The notes below the pieces were generated by a model that searched no databases, was not told the DNA's origin, and worked only from the letters and a program-made list of their open reading frames with translations. Below, piece by piece: positions 41,974-52,400 of a stretch of 64,000 bases of DNA. The translations under genes were made by a program, and so were the position numbers. Positions within the stretch are counted from its first letter, which is position 1, and every line of letters begins with the position of its first letter. Source of the stretch: Mytilinidion resinicola (Eukaryota; Ascomycota; Dothideomycetes; Mytilinidiales; Mytilinidiaceae); the NCBI RefSeq assembly GCF_010093595.1, contig NW_022985447.1, positions 101,218-165,217 of the forward strand, written 5' to 3'.

Positions 41974-43962
41974 ATGGATATCGTTTCCATCGAAGAGGCG
42001 AACAAGATTCGCGTGGCCATGGGGATGAAGCCGCTGCCAGTGCCAGGCGCTGCCGCCCCAGGACCTGTCTTCAAGGAGACCGACAACGGCGACGATTCCG
42101 AAGACGACCCCGCAAGCACCATCGAGACTCGCACAGCTGCGGCCTACGACAACTACCAGAAGCTGCAAGAGGAAGCCGCGGCGAAGAAGGAACGCGATGC
42201 CAAAAAGGCCGCCATCAAGAAGGCCCGGGACCAAGCTCAACGTTTTGCTGCGTTGGAGGGGAAAGGCCTTGCGGACGACGATGAGGAACTTGATACTAAG
42301 AGCTGGCTGCTCTCATCAAAGAAACGGCAGAAGAAGATCGAGAAGGCTAGGAAGCTCGCAGCAGAGCTGGAGGAGCGTGAGAAGCAGGCGTTAGCCGCTA
42401 CTGAATACACAGCTGCAGACCTCGCAGGTGTCAAAGTCGGACACGAGGTGAACGAGTTCGGCGAAGGCCAGGACGAGATTTTAGTGCTAGCCGACGGTGC
42501 CGTGACTGACGACGAGGCCGAGGACAAGCTCGAGGCGGTGAATCTCAAGGAGAAGGAGAGACTCAAGGAGAAGCTCGATAGCAAGAAAAGGAAGCGGGTG
42601 TACGATCCGAATGATCAAGACGAGGGCGAGAGCTCCGTGCTGGCCCAATACGACGACGAGATCTCAGGCAAGAAGAAGAAGGTGTTCACTCTCGACGGAA
42701 AAGGAAGGACGGTTGAAGAGGTCACTATGGCAAACACAGACTCGTCAAAATCGAAAAAGGGAGTGAGCATTAGCTTGGATATTCTCAAGGATGAAACGCC
42801 CATCTCCGACTACATGGATCTCTCGAAAATCAAAGTCAAGAAGCCTAAGAAGAAAAAGAAGGAGACTCGCAAGAAGGTGATCGACGAAGATGATATTTTC
42901 GCAGTCGCAGACGCAGCTCCACCCCCAAATGACGTCGAGGATGGTGCAATGGATATCGATACTCCGAACCAAGGAGCACTCGTTCCGCAGCGAAAGAAAC
43001 CCTCCTTTGACGATGCCTTCTTGGACGACGACGACCTTCAGGCTCAACTTGCCCTGCAGAGAAGGGCTGCTCTCAAGAAGCGCAAGAAGCTGCGTCCTGA
43101 AGACCTGGTCCGCCAAATGGAAGAAGAAGCGTCAGCTACGCCTGATGTTATGGAGACCACGGAAGACGGCGAGGATGAGCCTGGCCTTGTCCTCGACGAG
43201 ACGTCCGAGTTCATTGCCAACTTTCAGAAACCTGCGGAAGAAGAGGCTCGACCAGCTAATGGACGCCTGTCGATGAGCCCTGACTCCCCTGCGGCTGACG
43301 ATGAAAGTGACATCGACATGGATGACGCAACCGTACTCCAAGAGGAAAGCTCCCGCACGCGCAGTGTGTCTGTAGACATGCCAACGACTGGCCTGGACGA
43401 TGAAACGACGCTAGATAAGGGTGTTGGTGCGGCTCTTACCCTTTTGAGGCAACGTGGTATCGTGCAGGGTGGCGATGCTGGAGGCCTTAACACTGCCACG
43501 CGTGAGCGCCATCGCTTCTTGGCAGAAAAACAGAAGGCGGAGGAAGCTGCCGAGAGAAAGGCCAGAGAACAGCGAGACCAAGACAGGAAGTCTGGACGCC
43601 TGGATCGGATGACTGCTCAGGACAGGGAGGCCTATGCTCGCTCAACGAATCTAGCCCGTGAACATGCGGAAGCACGGAAGCAGGCTGAGATGTACAAGAC
43701 CTACACGCCAACCTTCGAACTCAAGTACACCGATGAGCACGGAAGGAACATGGACCAGAAGGAAGCCTTCCGCCATCTTTCCCACCAATTTCACGGAAAG
43801 GGTTCTGGCAAGATGAAGACGGAGAAGCATCTCTCAAAGATCGAAGCTGAGAAAAAGAGGTTGGCAGCTAGCACTTTGGATTCCAGCCAGCACACGGGCA
43901 TGTCGAGTGCACAAGGTGTACAGGCGAAGAAGCACAAGCAAGCTGGCGTACGTTTGCAGTAA
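41974..43962 (+). CDS. SNU66: Snu66/SART1, U4/U6.U5 tri-snRNP splicing factor
   Basis: Tri-snRNP-associated protein required for pre-mRNA splicing (SART-1 family). Intronless, 662 aa. N terminus SIEEANKIRVAMGMKPLP matches the family start (SxEExNKxRxxLGLKPL). Then TKSWLLSSKKRQKKIEKARKL and AGVKVGHEVNEF, both SART-1 hallmarks. The middle is highly charged with nuclear-type basic runs (KKPKKKKKETRKK) and predicted coils. The C-terminal block AFRHLSHQFHGKGSGKMKTE (about 595-615) is the most conserved part of the family. Nuclear; ubiquitin-like Hub1-binding HIND sequences are expected near the N terminus but I only see a candidate, not a certain motif. Confidence 0.95.
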   Translation: MDIVSIEEANKIRVAMGMKPLPVPGAAAPGPVFKETDNGDDSEDDPASTIETRTAAAYDNYQKLQEEAAAKKERDAKKAAIKKARDQAQRFAALEGKGLADDDEELDTKSWLLSSKKRQKKIEKARKLAAELEEREKQALAATEYTAADLAGVKVGHEVNEFGEGQDEILVLADGAVTDDEAEDKLEAVNLKEKERLKEKLDSKKRKRVYDPNDQDEGESSVLAQYDDEISGKKKKVFTLDGKGRTVEEVTMANTDSSKSKKGVSISLDILKDETPISDYMDLSKIKVKKPKKKKKETRKKVIDEDDIFAVADAAPPPNDVEDGAMDIDTPNQGALVPQRKKPSFDDAFLDDDDLQAQLALQRRAALKKRKKLRPEDLVRQMEEEASATPDVMETTEDGEDEPGLVLDETSEFIANFQKPAEEEARPANGRLSMSPDSPAADDESDIDMDDATVLQEESSRTRSVSVDMPTTGLDDETTLDKGVGAALTLLRQRGIVQGGDAGGLNTATRERHRFLAEKQKAEEAAERKAREQRDQDRKSGRLDRMTAQDREAYARSTNLAREHAEARKQAEMYKTYTPTFELKYTDEHGRNMDQKEAFRHLSHQFHGKGSGKMKTEKHLSKIEAEKKRLAASTLDSSQHTGMSSAQGVQAKKHKQAGVRLQ

Positions 43963-44338
43963 GGTGAACGACTGAGGCTTTCGGGTTGTGCTGCTCTATT
44001 GCAGTAGTCACTCTTCTTTATCAGGTCAGTAGACTCACAGATTGTACAATTTGAAAATGCTGATATTTTTGGAATGCGATAAGCGACGGCTTTGGAGAGG
44101 GATATTACTTCGATGGCAATAGCTATTGCAAGCAAGGACGACACAACTACAAGCATAATCGTTATTCACAATAGGTTAGAATGTGCTCCACCTTTGTCAA
44201 AGTGTCTTAATTTGCTAAATAGATAGAATACTACTACAGAGTTCATGCAACGATCTCGCATGTGAGTACATCTGTTCGCCGTTAAGGCTATTGACCTGCT
44301 GTCCGCATATCGGAGGGATAAGACCAGCATATCCATTC
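43963..44338. other. Intergenic between convergent genes
   Basis: 376 bp of 3' flanks of SNU66 (+) and the RING gene (-). A weak resemblance to the MITE core near 44253 (CATGTGAGTACATCTGTTCG) was not counted as an element. Confidence 0.5.
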
Positions 44339-45826
44339 CTACCCATGACCAACTCCAAGTATGGGCCACTCCCATCCTGGAAGATGGATACGGAATAGTC
44401 CGAGTTCCCCCATGTGCCCGCGAAGCTCCGGGGAAACAGCCATAATATTGCCAAATGTTCCGCAGATGGTGATGAGTGCATCGAGGGCGCCGAGGAAGCG
44501 GTATTGGCTCTCTACTTCTCTGTGTTGGAATACTTCATTGATGAGCGAGCGCAAATCGCTAAACGTACGACACATGGCCAAAAATGCCAGCATCGGTCTG
44601 ATCAGCGAACTATCGTGTCTGGGCGCATGGAGGCTCTCGCGCCGTAACTGGTCTGCGGGCACGAAGAAGACCTTCCGACACATCGGGCAAGTGTTTCGTA
44701 ACTCAAACCAAGTTTCCAGGCATTCGCGTCCGAAAATGTGCGAGCAGTTGTTTGTCTTGACCCAGTCGGCAGCGTGGTGTGCTGCGAGACATATGTTGCA
44801 GTCGCCGAGTGCAGCCATTGTCGGCGAAGTAACCATCTCTAGAATGTTCGCCTCCTCAACGTGCGCCTCGGCGAAAGAGTATTTGTCGATGATTCGGACT
44901 CTTTGAAGCTCGCCTCGAGTTAAGACGGCCAGATCATCCCGAAGTTTCCTCAACGGCCTCGATAATAGGTGCAATATCAAGGTAAAGTCACGCCTCAGAT
45001 CTCTCAGGCGCTCTTCTGCTCCCGGTTTTCGCATCTCTTCCAAACCACGGACACTGTGCATCTCGTCCTGTATGCCCATCATCAAGAAGGTAGCAGGCGG
45101 TATGATAGACCCGTCAAGATCCCAATCGACACCTTGCCATATAAGTTGCCAGAAGCAATTGGTAAGCACGACCAACTCAAGCTTGTCTGCAGGCCAATCC
45201 CTACCGCCGTCGTAGAAGGCCTCGTAAAATTCATCGTCAATATTGCGACCTTGGTCTTTGAGCCGCTGTATATGCGGTTCCCATCTCCAACGCATTTCAT
45301 ACCAATTGAAGTTCTTCAACTTGTCTTCTGTCAACCTTAACACGCCTGAGGAAAGCCCAGTATAAGGCCTCTGCTCGCGGCTCAGCAGTGCTAGAAGCAT
45401 GATGTGGTTGTAATTCGGATGCCAGCGACGGGTGCCTTCCTTCAGGAATCCTTGTATTCGCTTCATCTCGCTCGTTGGTATCCGCGCTGCTTGGTCGTCC
45501 AGAGAGTCATTCTCGCGAAATGTCGCGAATATCTCGAGGACGTCCGTTGGGGGCAGTTTAGTCTGCTCGACGTCGCCGGGAACCATCATGCGCCAGATGT
45601 TGAGAGGTTCTGCCCATACCTTCCGCACAAAGATGTCAATGCCGCGGAGCATGTGGTTAGGGTTGTTGGTGTACGACAGTAAGTCCTTAAGGAAGCAGTT
45701 GATCATGGCCTTGGCTTTGTCGTCGACTAGCGTAGCAGTAGATGGGGTTAGGCTTGATGAAGCCATGTCTGCCCTACGAATTGGGTTTTTAAGCGGGCTT
45801 GGGAAATGCTTGGGAAGGTGTTTCAC
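44339..45826 (-). CDS. RING-finger protein, variant zinc ligand
   Basis: Intronless, up to 495 aa; an in-frame ATG at 45766 (MASSSLTPST) is a likelier start because the first 20 residues look random. Only the RING (about 343-388) is recognisable: CNICLAAHHAADWVKTNNCSHIFGRECLETW..TCPMC. The fifth ligand position, normally Cys or His, is Gly (H-I-F-G), a variant also seen in other fungal RINGs, so E3 ubiquitin-ligase activity is plausible but unproven. The N-terminal 340 residues are alpha-helical in appearance with no named domain. A family B MITE lies about 230 bp upstream of the ORF. Confidence 0.75.
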   Translation of the reverse strand: MKHLPKHFPSPLKNPIRRADMASSSLTPSTATLVDDKAKAMINCFLKDLLSYTNNPNHMLRGIDIFVRKVWAEPLNIWRMMVPGDVEQTKLPPTDVLEIFATFRENDSLDDQAARIPTSEMKRIQGFLKEGTRRWHPNYNHIMLLALLSREQRPYTGLSSGVLRLTEDKLKNFNWYEMRWRWEPHIQRLKDQGRNIDDEFYEAFYDGGRDWPADKLELVVLTNCFWQLIWQGVDWDLDGSIIPPATFLMMGIQDEMHSVRGLEEMRKPGAEERLRDLRRDFTLILHLLSRPLRKLRDDLAVLTRGELQRVRIIDKYSFAEAHVEEANILEMVTSPTMAALGDCNICLAAHHAADWVKTNNCSHIFGRECLETWFELRNTCPMCRKVFFVPADQLRRESLHAPRHDSSLIRPMLAFLAMCRTFSDLRSLINEVFQHREVESQYRFLGALDALITICGTFGNIMAVSPELRGHMGELGLFRIHLPGWEWPILGVGHG

Positions 45827-46479
45827 TTATTGCAAAATGCTAATAAGTTTATAGGGGGCGATATGTACGCGCAGTGAATATAACTCTTTATGGCTATGCC
45901 GTTAATGTTACGTATTTATACTAAGGTCACTTTGAGTAATCAACACAACATGGATAGTGAAGGCTCGAAGTGAAGATTTCCTCTAAAAAGAGAAGTATTC
46001 GCCTGCCCCCTTTTACACGTATATATAACATGTCATCTACGTCTGTTTCGTTATCTACAATGCCTTGTTATAGAAATCTGCACACTCGTTTGCCGCTGCA
46101 TGAAGAGCTTCATAGTATTATCCACATGCCGAATAAGAGAGAACTTTCGCATTTTAGACAACTAGTAGACTCATGAGGCTACCCCAGACTGCGTCAATAG
46201 GGTGCACGCAGATTGGAAGTGTATCCACAGCCCTATAGACAGTGGCAGGTAGGTGTACGGATTTCTATAACAAGGCATTGTATCTAGTGTAGCACAATCT
46301 GTGCTAGCACACTCCTTGTAACTCCGTCAGTCCCCTGCTAGATCAAGCAAATAATTTGGGATATGCTTCTAGCCCCATACCTCGATCGCTAATCTACCTT
46401 TTATAGAAATGACAAAAAAAGGAATATCGACAAGTAAGAGTCTAGCGCCTGCCAGAGCCCCATAGCTCACGCAACGCCC
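45827..46479. promoter_or_regulatory. Intergenic: promoter of RING gene, holds a MITE
   Basis: 653 bp between two minus-strand genes, AT-rich, with the family B element at 46058-46280. The portion 45827-46057 is the proximal promoter of the RING gene at 44339-45826. Nothing else seen. Confidence 0.6.
46058..46280. mobile_element. MITE family B, copy 2, TA-flanked
   Basis: 223-bp element, inverted relative to 24679-24918 and alignable with it end to end. Left end CAATGCCTTGTTATAGAAAT; right end reverse complemented CAATGCCTTGTTATAGAAAT, so the outer 20 bases are identical. Core arms: CACTCGTTTGCCGCTG and GTACACCTACCTGCCACTG. Flanked by TA at both ends (46056-46057 and 46281-46282). Internal landmarks shared with copy 1 include ACACTTCCAATCTGCGT and TCTCTCTTATTCGG. 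No coding capacity. Confidence 0.9.
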
Positions 46480-48084
46480 TCATCCACCTCTGCTCCTCCC
46501 ATGCCAGAGCCGTCCAGCTGCCCCCCTAAGGCGCGATCCCAACCCATCGGGCCGCCTAGTTGCGCTCTCTCTACGCACGCGCTCCCTAGCCCTATCATGG
46601 CGGTCTCGAGCCAGAGGCGCCGGTACAGAACGGCGGGTATCCTCGTTTACAGTCCCGTTGCCGCCGCGCGCGGTTCGGCTCGATGCGCTTGCGTGCCTAC
46701 GCTCAGGCGCGTGTGTCGTAGCCGTAGTATACGTCGGAACATGGAATCCCCGAGGGTTGGGGTAGTTGAGGCGCGTGGTGTTGTTAAGAATAGAAGAGAT
46801 GTGCTCCACCTGTTCCAACCCTTGAAACAGCGCTTGGAGGTTGGGCTCTTCTTGGGAGCCGAAAGGCTGATGCTGGTCGTAGTTGTGGCCGTGGCGATCG
46901 CCCTGGACAGGATCTCGTTCATCGAGGAGGGAACCAACGCCAGATCGCGTGCGGAGATCAGCGGGTCCCGGCTCTCCCACTTCCAAGAGGCGCCGTCTCG
47001 TACGTGAACGCAGTCTGTCCTGGTTAGACCGCTGTTCAAGATCCCTAACCCTATGTCCCAGGGCAGATTGGCGGCCGTGCGGTTGTCGTTCGATAGCAGG
47101 GTCTAGTCTACGAGTCTCAATGTGGAGAGGAAGTGGGATGTCCACGACATCTCCACGCGATCTATGGCAGACAGTGTAGCCTCCATTGGAAGGAAGAGCA
47201 ACTGCATCGTCCACGATCGACTCAATCTGAAGTCGCTCACGCTCTCCGGCACCAGCCATTGCATCATCTCGGGTCCCAAGCCTCGCAAGCCGGTGGGGGA
47301 ATGGCGGAATATAAGGTCCTCCTTCTTCGTTCAGGCGCACTTCACCCGGGTTAAACATTGTAAGGTCCTCTTGTAGGCCCAGACCCCAGACTCCGCCCGC
47401 GTCAGGCTCCTCGGACGGAGCTAGTTCAGCGCGCGCTGCAGCATCTTCCTCTACCCAGCGTTCCCAATTTCCTGCGTCATCGTCGTCTTCTGAGTAGTAG
47501 TCGTCATCGTAGCCTCTACCTGGCCAGTCTTCACTGCGGCGTCTCGCTCTATACACCCGAACCCGCCGCGACTCCTCTCGAATCTCGTCAGATAGCCGGA
47601 ACAAATCACGATCCATCTGGTCCCGAACTCGAGGAGGTTGGCCAGGAACTAAGACAGCACGACAGACCGGACACAAATTTGCGTTCGCCGCCCGGCTTTG
47701 GTGCCAGCGTTGAAGGCACTTAAGGTTGCAATACACATATTAGCGGGTTTTCATAAATAGGGGTTTTTTGAAACAGATCCTAGGTCCTCTGGAGTTATTT
47801 GTCCTTGAGTGCCACTCAAATCGTGTTTAAGACCCTATTGTAGCTTGTGTTGGTGCTAAAAGCGACTAAAATAGGTGCTCAAACGCGACTTGAGTGTGTG
47901 TTCAAACGCGACATGAGTCACGTTTCAACACGGTTCCAGGAACAATGACACCAGAGGACTCTGGTATGTGTATTAGGACCTTACGTACCTCTGTGCAGAA
48001 GGTGTGTCCGCAGGGGCCGCTCTGTAGTGCGTCGCGTGGGACTTCGTCCATGCAAATTGGGCACTCGATTGGGGTTGGCGCCAT
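46480..48084 (-). CDS. RING-finger protein (probable E3 ubiquitin ligase)
   Basis: Two exons: 48084-47989 and 47718-46480, 444 aa. The 270-nt intron falls inside the RING and the join restores a complete C3HC4 finger at the N terminus: CPICMDEV..GPCGHTFCTE-CLQRWH..LCPVC (residues 8-55). The rest is disordered: an acidic Tyr/Asp stretch (DDDYYSEDDDD, about 115), then Arg-rich, low-complexity sequence to the end. No membrane segment. The finger suggests a ubiquitin ligase; the target is unknown. The intron carries a short tandem repeat, unusual for this window. The old frame starting at 47736 ignores the first finger half and should not be used alone. Confidence 0.85.
47852..47918. repeat. 22-bp tandem repeat in RING-gene intron
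   Basis: Three adjacent units, 47852-47873, 47874-47895 and 47896-47918, of the form GGTGCTCAAACGCGACTTGAGT. Unit 1 is more diverged (GGTGCTAAAAGCGACTAAAATA). A further partial unit (CACGTTTCAACACGG) follows. The array sits in the 270-nt intron, which also has weak mirror ends around TCCTCTGG (near 47792 and 47956). Confidence 0.75.
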
Positions 48085-49450
48085 GGCTCCGGTTTAGGGT
48101 GGTGGTAGTGGTAGTGGAAAAGAGTAGTGTGGAGATGTTGGGGAGGGTGATAGTGCGATTCGTAAGTTTTGGGTATATATACTAATAAACGCGCTGAGGA
48201 GAAGTGAATTATGCCTTGGTTAACTGGAGAGTAGGGTGAAATGGGAGGTGTTCTGTCATATGTGGCACATGTTGCTTGTGCAGGTATGACGGTGATTGGG
48301 ACCATGGTCGAACAGTTAAGGGTGAACGGCTAGAATGGGGGTTCCAGATTTTGAAGTTTGGAGGTACCGCTTCTCGGACCATTTTTGGCACTCCTGGTTC
48401 AAGTAAGCTGTGTACCATACCCTACACCGGGAGCTCACTCATTGGCTAGTTCTGGTTTGTTACATAATTTGGACATCTCAGTGCGTGAGAAATTAAAAGT
48501 TGTGCTTGAAGCTGATATATATACATGTTTGCTTGTTACATCATTTAATATGCCAAGAGGCAAGTATTTTCAGTGAGGCAAGACTTGGCGTAGTCAATTT
48601 TGAAAAGTCTCCGGCACAGAGAGAAATTCTGTCTCTTGGCGTTTTTCAAATTGCCAAGAAACAGATTTCTCAAAAGAAGATGCATAAGGAGATATGTGAC
48701 AAGCATGTCAAAGGAGGTGTGAATACACACCAACCACTATCACACACAGTATCACAGCAATACCAATAAAGCCTCAAGTATTCAATTCGATTCGACCTTT
48801 TCCATCCCTTTGCCATGCCAAAGCCACTAGCCTACCCCATTCGCTCACCCACCCATTGCCCGACTATGATATGTTTTAGAACCTCGCCCTTCCCTTACCA
48901 AGCACCGGCCCGCACATCCGTGCATTTGCCACAGCACCCTTCCTCTCCACCCACACAAAAGAAAGGAGAAGCATGCGAGTCAGACTAACCCACACAGCGC
49001 AATGGCCCATCCCACCATAGAGTCAGTCCACCACGCTTATACAGCACGCTACGCTCAACGCCAATCACCAATCACTGGTCCCACACAGCACCGATCACGT
49101 CTCCACATTTGAACAAACAGAAAGACAGAAGGAAAGTAAACGCCGTTTGCCAGGTCCCATCTATTTACACAAGTGCATTTTCCACACTAGAAGCCAAACA
49201 GGAACAAGAAAAGAGAGGGGGGGTTAGGAGGAAAGAGGGAGCATCGGAAGTCGCGATGCATGCGAAGACGGAGGAAAGCGCTTTTGTGACGAACAGCCCA
49301 GACTCCAAGTTGAGCGCGCTGACAGCAGATGCACACAAGCAAAGACAATGCTCCGTCAATCCCGCTAAAACAAATCTCCGCGGCGTGATGGGAAAAAAAC
49401 GGAAGAACTTCTGGAGTGGAAAAGCCGAGGGATGACCAAAATATAAGAGT
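48085..49450. promoter_or_regulatory. Intergenic: RING-gene promoter and SYT1 3' flank
   Basis: 1.37 kb between two minus-strand genes. The first 200 bp should hold the RING-gene promoter. From about 48450 to 48780 the sequence is AT-rich with small frames and no domain; 48780-49150 is C-rich. No gene recognised. Confidence 0.5.
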
Positions 49451-52400
49451 TCAAGCTTCCACCGCTTGAGTTTTCAGTCCATTGATCGTGACATGTTCAG
49501 GCCCGGAGTCTTCCTCTTCACTAAGCGAGTGTTTGTGCTTCAGTAGACCGTCTTTTTTCAAACGCGGCTCGTTCCCGGGACCGACTTCGTCCTCGGACTC
49601 CGTGTCATCATTCTCGTCTTTACTCTTCCCATTGACTGAAGTGCTAGACGTATGTGGCGTGATAGTCTGGCTCGAGACGTGCCTCGGCGGCTTTGCCCTC
49701 TTCTCATTCGTTGATGGCCTTGGCGTAACATCCTCAACCTCGTCTCTATCAATATTAGCGTCGCTGAGCACAGGCGCAGTGTCGCTGCTTTTGATTGACG
49801 GCGCCGCCTCAGCCTCGCTCATCGCGCTCTCCTCGCCGGACTCTTGCACAGCTTCTTGTGCCTGCTTGCGAACCTTGAGTCGATCTTCTGCCGGTATATC
49901 CTGCCAATCGGCGCCGAATGTGATGACTGAGGCTTTCTTGCCATGCACCGTGAAGCTCCCCTTCGCTCTTGACAAGCCCTCGCTTTCTGGAGCTTCGTCG
50001 CTGACAATGGTCGAGTTTGACCCCTTGCCTTTGCCGCCGCGGCGATGATTCGATCCGCTGTGCGAGTCACGCAGGGTGCGATGCAAACTCCGCCGAACCT
50101 TCGACCGTGACTCTGGGGAGCCTCCCATTGCAGCTGGAGTACGATCCGCATCGGATTCGGAAGCTGTATCAGGGCGCGCTCCGTCAACAGCTACAGTCAG
50201 GCCATTCTGAGGCTCGGTGCTCCGGTCTTCAATTGGTGGCGGTGTAGTGTAGTGGGATGGCGTCTCAGATGCCGTCTCCGAGGCTCTATCACCAAGAGTA
50301 GACACAGACGGACGGTGTTCGCGTGGCAAAGCGGTAGGCGATTGTCCAGATGTGCTTACAGCACTGGGCAGCGACCCGCGATGATTCGACGATACGGGGC
50401 TGAAAGACAAAGGGGGCAATTCGTATTGCCCCGGCACGTGGCTGGGGCTGGACTGGCGGGAGTGCTCTGGTGGTGTCTTGAAGATGTCCTCTCCAAAGTC
50501 CGTCTCTCGAGACGATTTCGTACCTGGCCTAGCGGATGGGCTGGGAGAAAGTGGAGCCCCCTTTCCTCCGAGCAGAGAACCAGCCTTGGAGTTGAGCCGC
50601 GCTAAGCTGCCGATTTTGGACGCCTTTGAAGACTTTTCTGGCTGAGTTTGTGGTGTAGATTTGCCCGTAATACGGTCAATTCTAGCTTGCCTTTCATTTG
50701 CCATGTTCTTCTCTTCCTCAAGATCTAAGGCAAGGATGTCTCGATGGCACTTCATCCGCCAAATCTCTATCCGAATCCATTTGAGCCGTGCTGCCATTCG
50801 GCCCGCAGCGATAATGACAAGCTCCCTTGTCTTTGGCTGTATGGGAGCCATTATCTGTAGATGCCGAGCGTCTCTCAGTCGGCCCTCGAGCTCTCTAATG
50901 GCAGCCGCTAATCTTTCCTCTGACTCGCTGATCTTGATTATCATCAGTTCCCGTCGGGCAGCACTGATCTGCTCTGCAAAATTCTTATCTATCCTCCCAC
51001 TCTCAATGGTGACCTCCCCAGTTGGCGTTGAGATGGACTTTGTCGATTGTGAAGACTCAAGCCTACGGAACCCACGGTTCCTCTGTCCATCCGTGAGCCC
51101 TCTCGGCCGGACGCTCAATGTCTCAAACGCAGCTGAGTAATTCAGCTTGCCTAACCAGTCGTTCAGGTCTGTCTCGTTGTCTGCGAGGAACGTCTCTTCT
51201 GTGCCTCCCTTGGAGTAAATGACAAAAGAGTGTTTGTGTTTTCGGTAAGTCGTATCTACCAGAGCTACAGTCCCATCCATGGGTATAACGTGATCTGGTT
51301 TGAAGTCGTGAACGGGAGGCGTAAAAATCACTGGGCCCGTGTTGCCGAGCTTTTGGTGTTGTTCATGCTGATGAGTGAGTGTTTTGACCCAGCCGTGATT
51401 TTTGAAGAAGGAAAGTCCAGACTGCGTTAAGATTGCACCCCATTCTTGCCACGGAGACCGCGCTGCTTTTCGTTTGGTATCTTTTCTCCATATCGTACCA
51501 ACCTTAGTGACAGGCATCTCCACAATTCCGACTTGAGTCTCGTTGGGGTTCTCTTGAGTGGCGGCCGACATGAAGGCCTCAGGTCTAGATCGAGATGAAA
51601 CAATCTGGATCACGCCGTATTTGGAGTGCGTGCTGTACAGTGTCCTTGCATCCAAGGATTGGGCGGTTCCCAAGTAGCTGTATGGGTCATCTAGATTCAT
51701 GACGTCCTTGATGTTGGGTCGTAATGCATCGAGTTTGTTCTCAAAGATCAGAGTGTACGGGTCAATGGGTTCCCTCGTTGCCTTTCGTGCAGGATCGCTC
51801 ATTGGGGCCTTGAAAACTGAGGTCTTCTTGCTGCGGAATGCGGCTGTCCCCTTGATGTCAATGTCGTCTTCGAAATGAATGAAAGGTGTGTAGACGATGT
51901 TGTCGTATATGCATCCAAGTACGTCGTCGGCAACGCCTTCGCAAGAAGAGTTCTTGATGTAATCCTGTCTCTGCATTTTCCGCTTGTTGTTCTTGTTGAA
52001 GACGTCCGTGTGGAGAATCACAATGGAGAATGATATGAAATAAGCTTTGTCTGTAACATAGTTAATCTCAAAACTTTCCAATGAGCATCGAATTTGCATA
52101 CCTGGATTTATATAGATGCCCGGATTGCACTCGTGATAGCGGTCGGCGAAGCCCTGCAGGACTCTGTCTATCTGCTGTGTTTCTTTCGGCAACTCGACCT
52201 CCATCAGGAGCTTCCTAATGGCCATGTCAATTGGGTCTCCGAAAAAGTGGAACTTGCGCATATAACTCCGGAGAACCGCCAACATAAAAGCGTCGCTAGT
52301 CTTAGAGAGTACGCTGGCAATCACGCTACGGTCCATGACTTCCTCCAATCTTTCAAGGTAGCGGCCGGGGGCCTCCCCCTCTTCTCGTTTTGGAATTATC

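Noticed and set aside
44245..44300. Possible further MITE arm in the SNU66/RING spacer
   Set aside because: Similarity to the core is patchy with gaps and no second arm; near chance level by eye.
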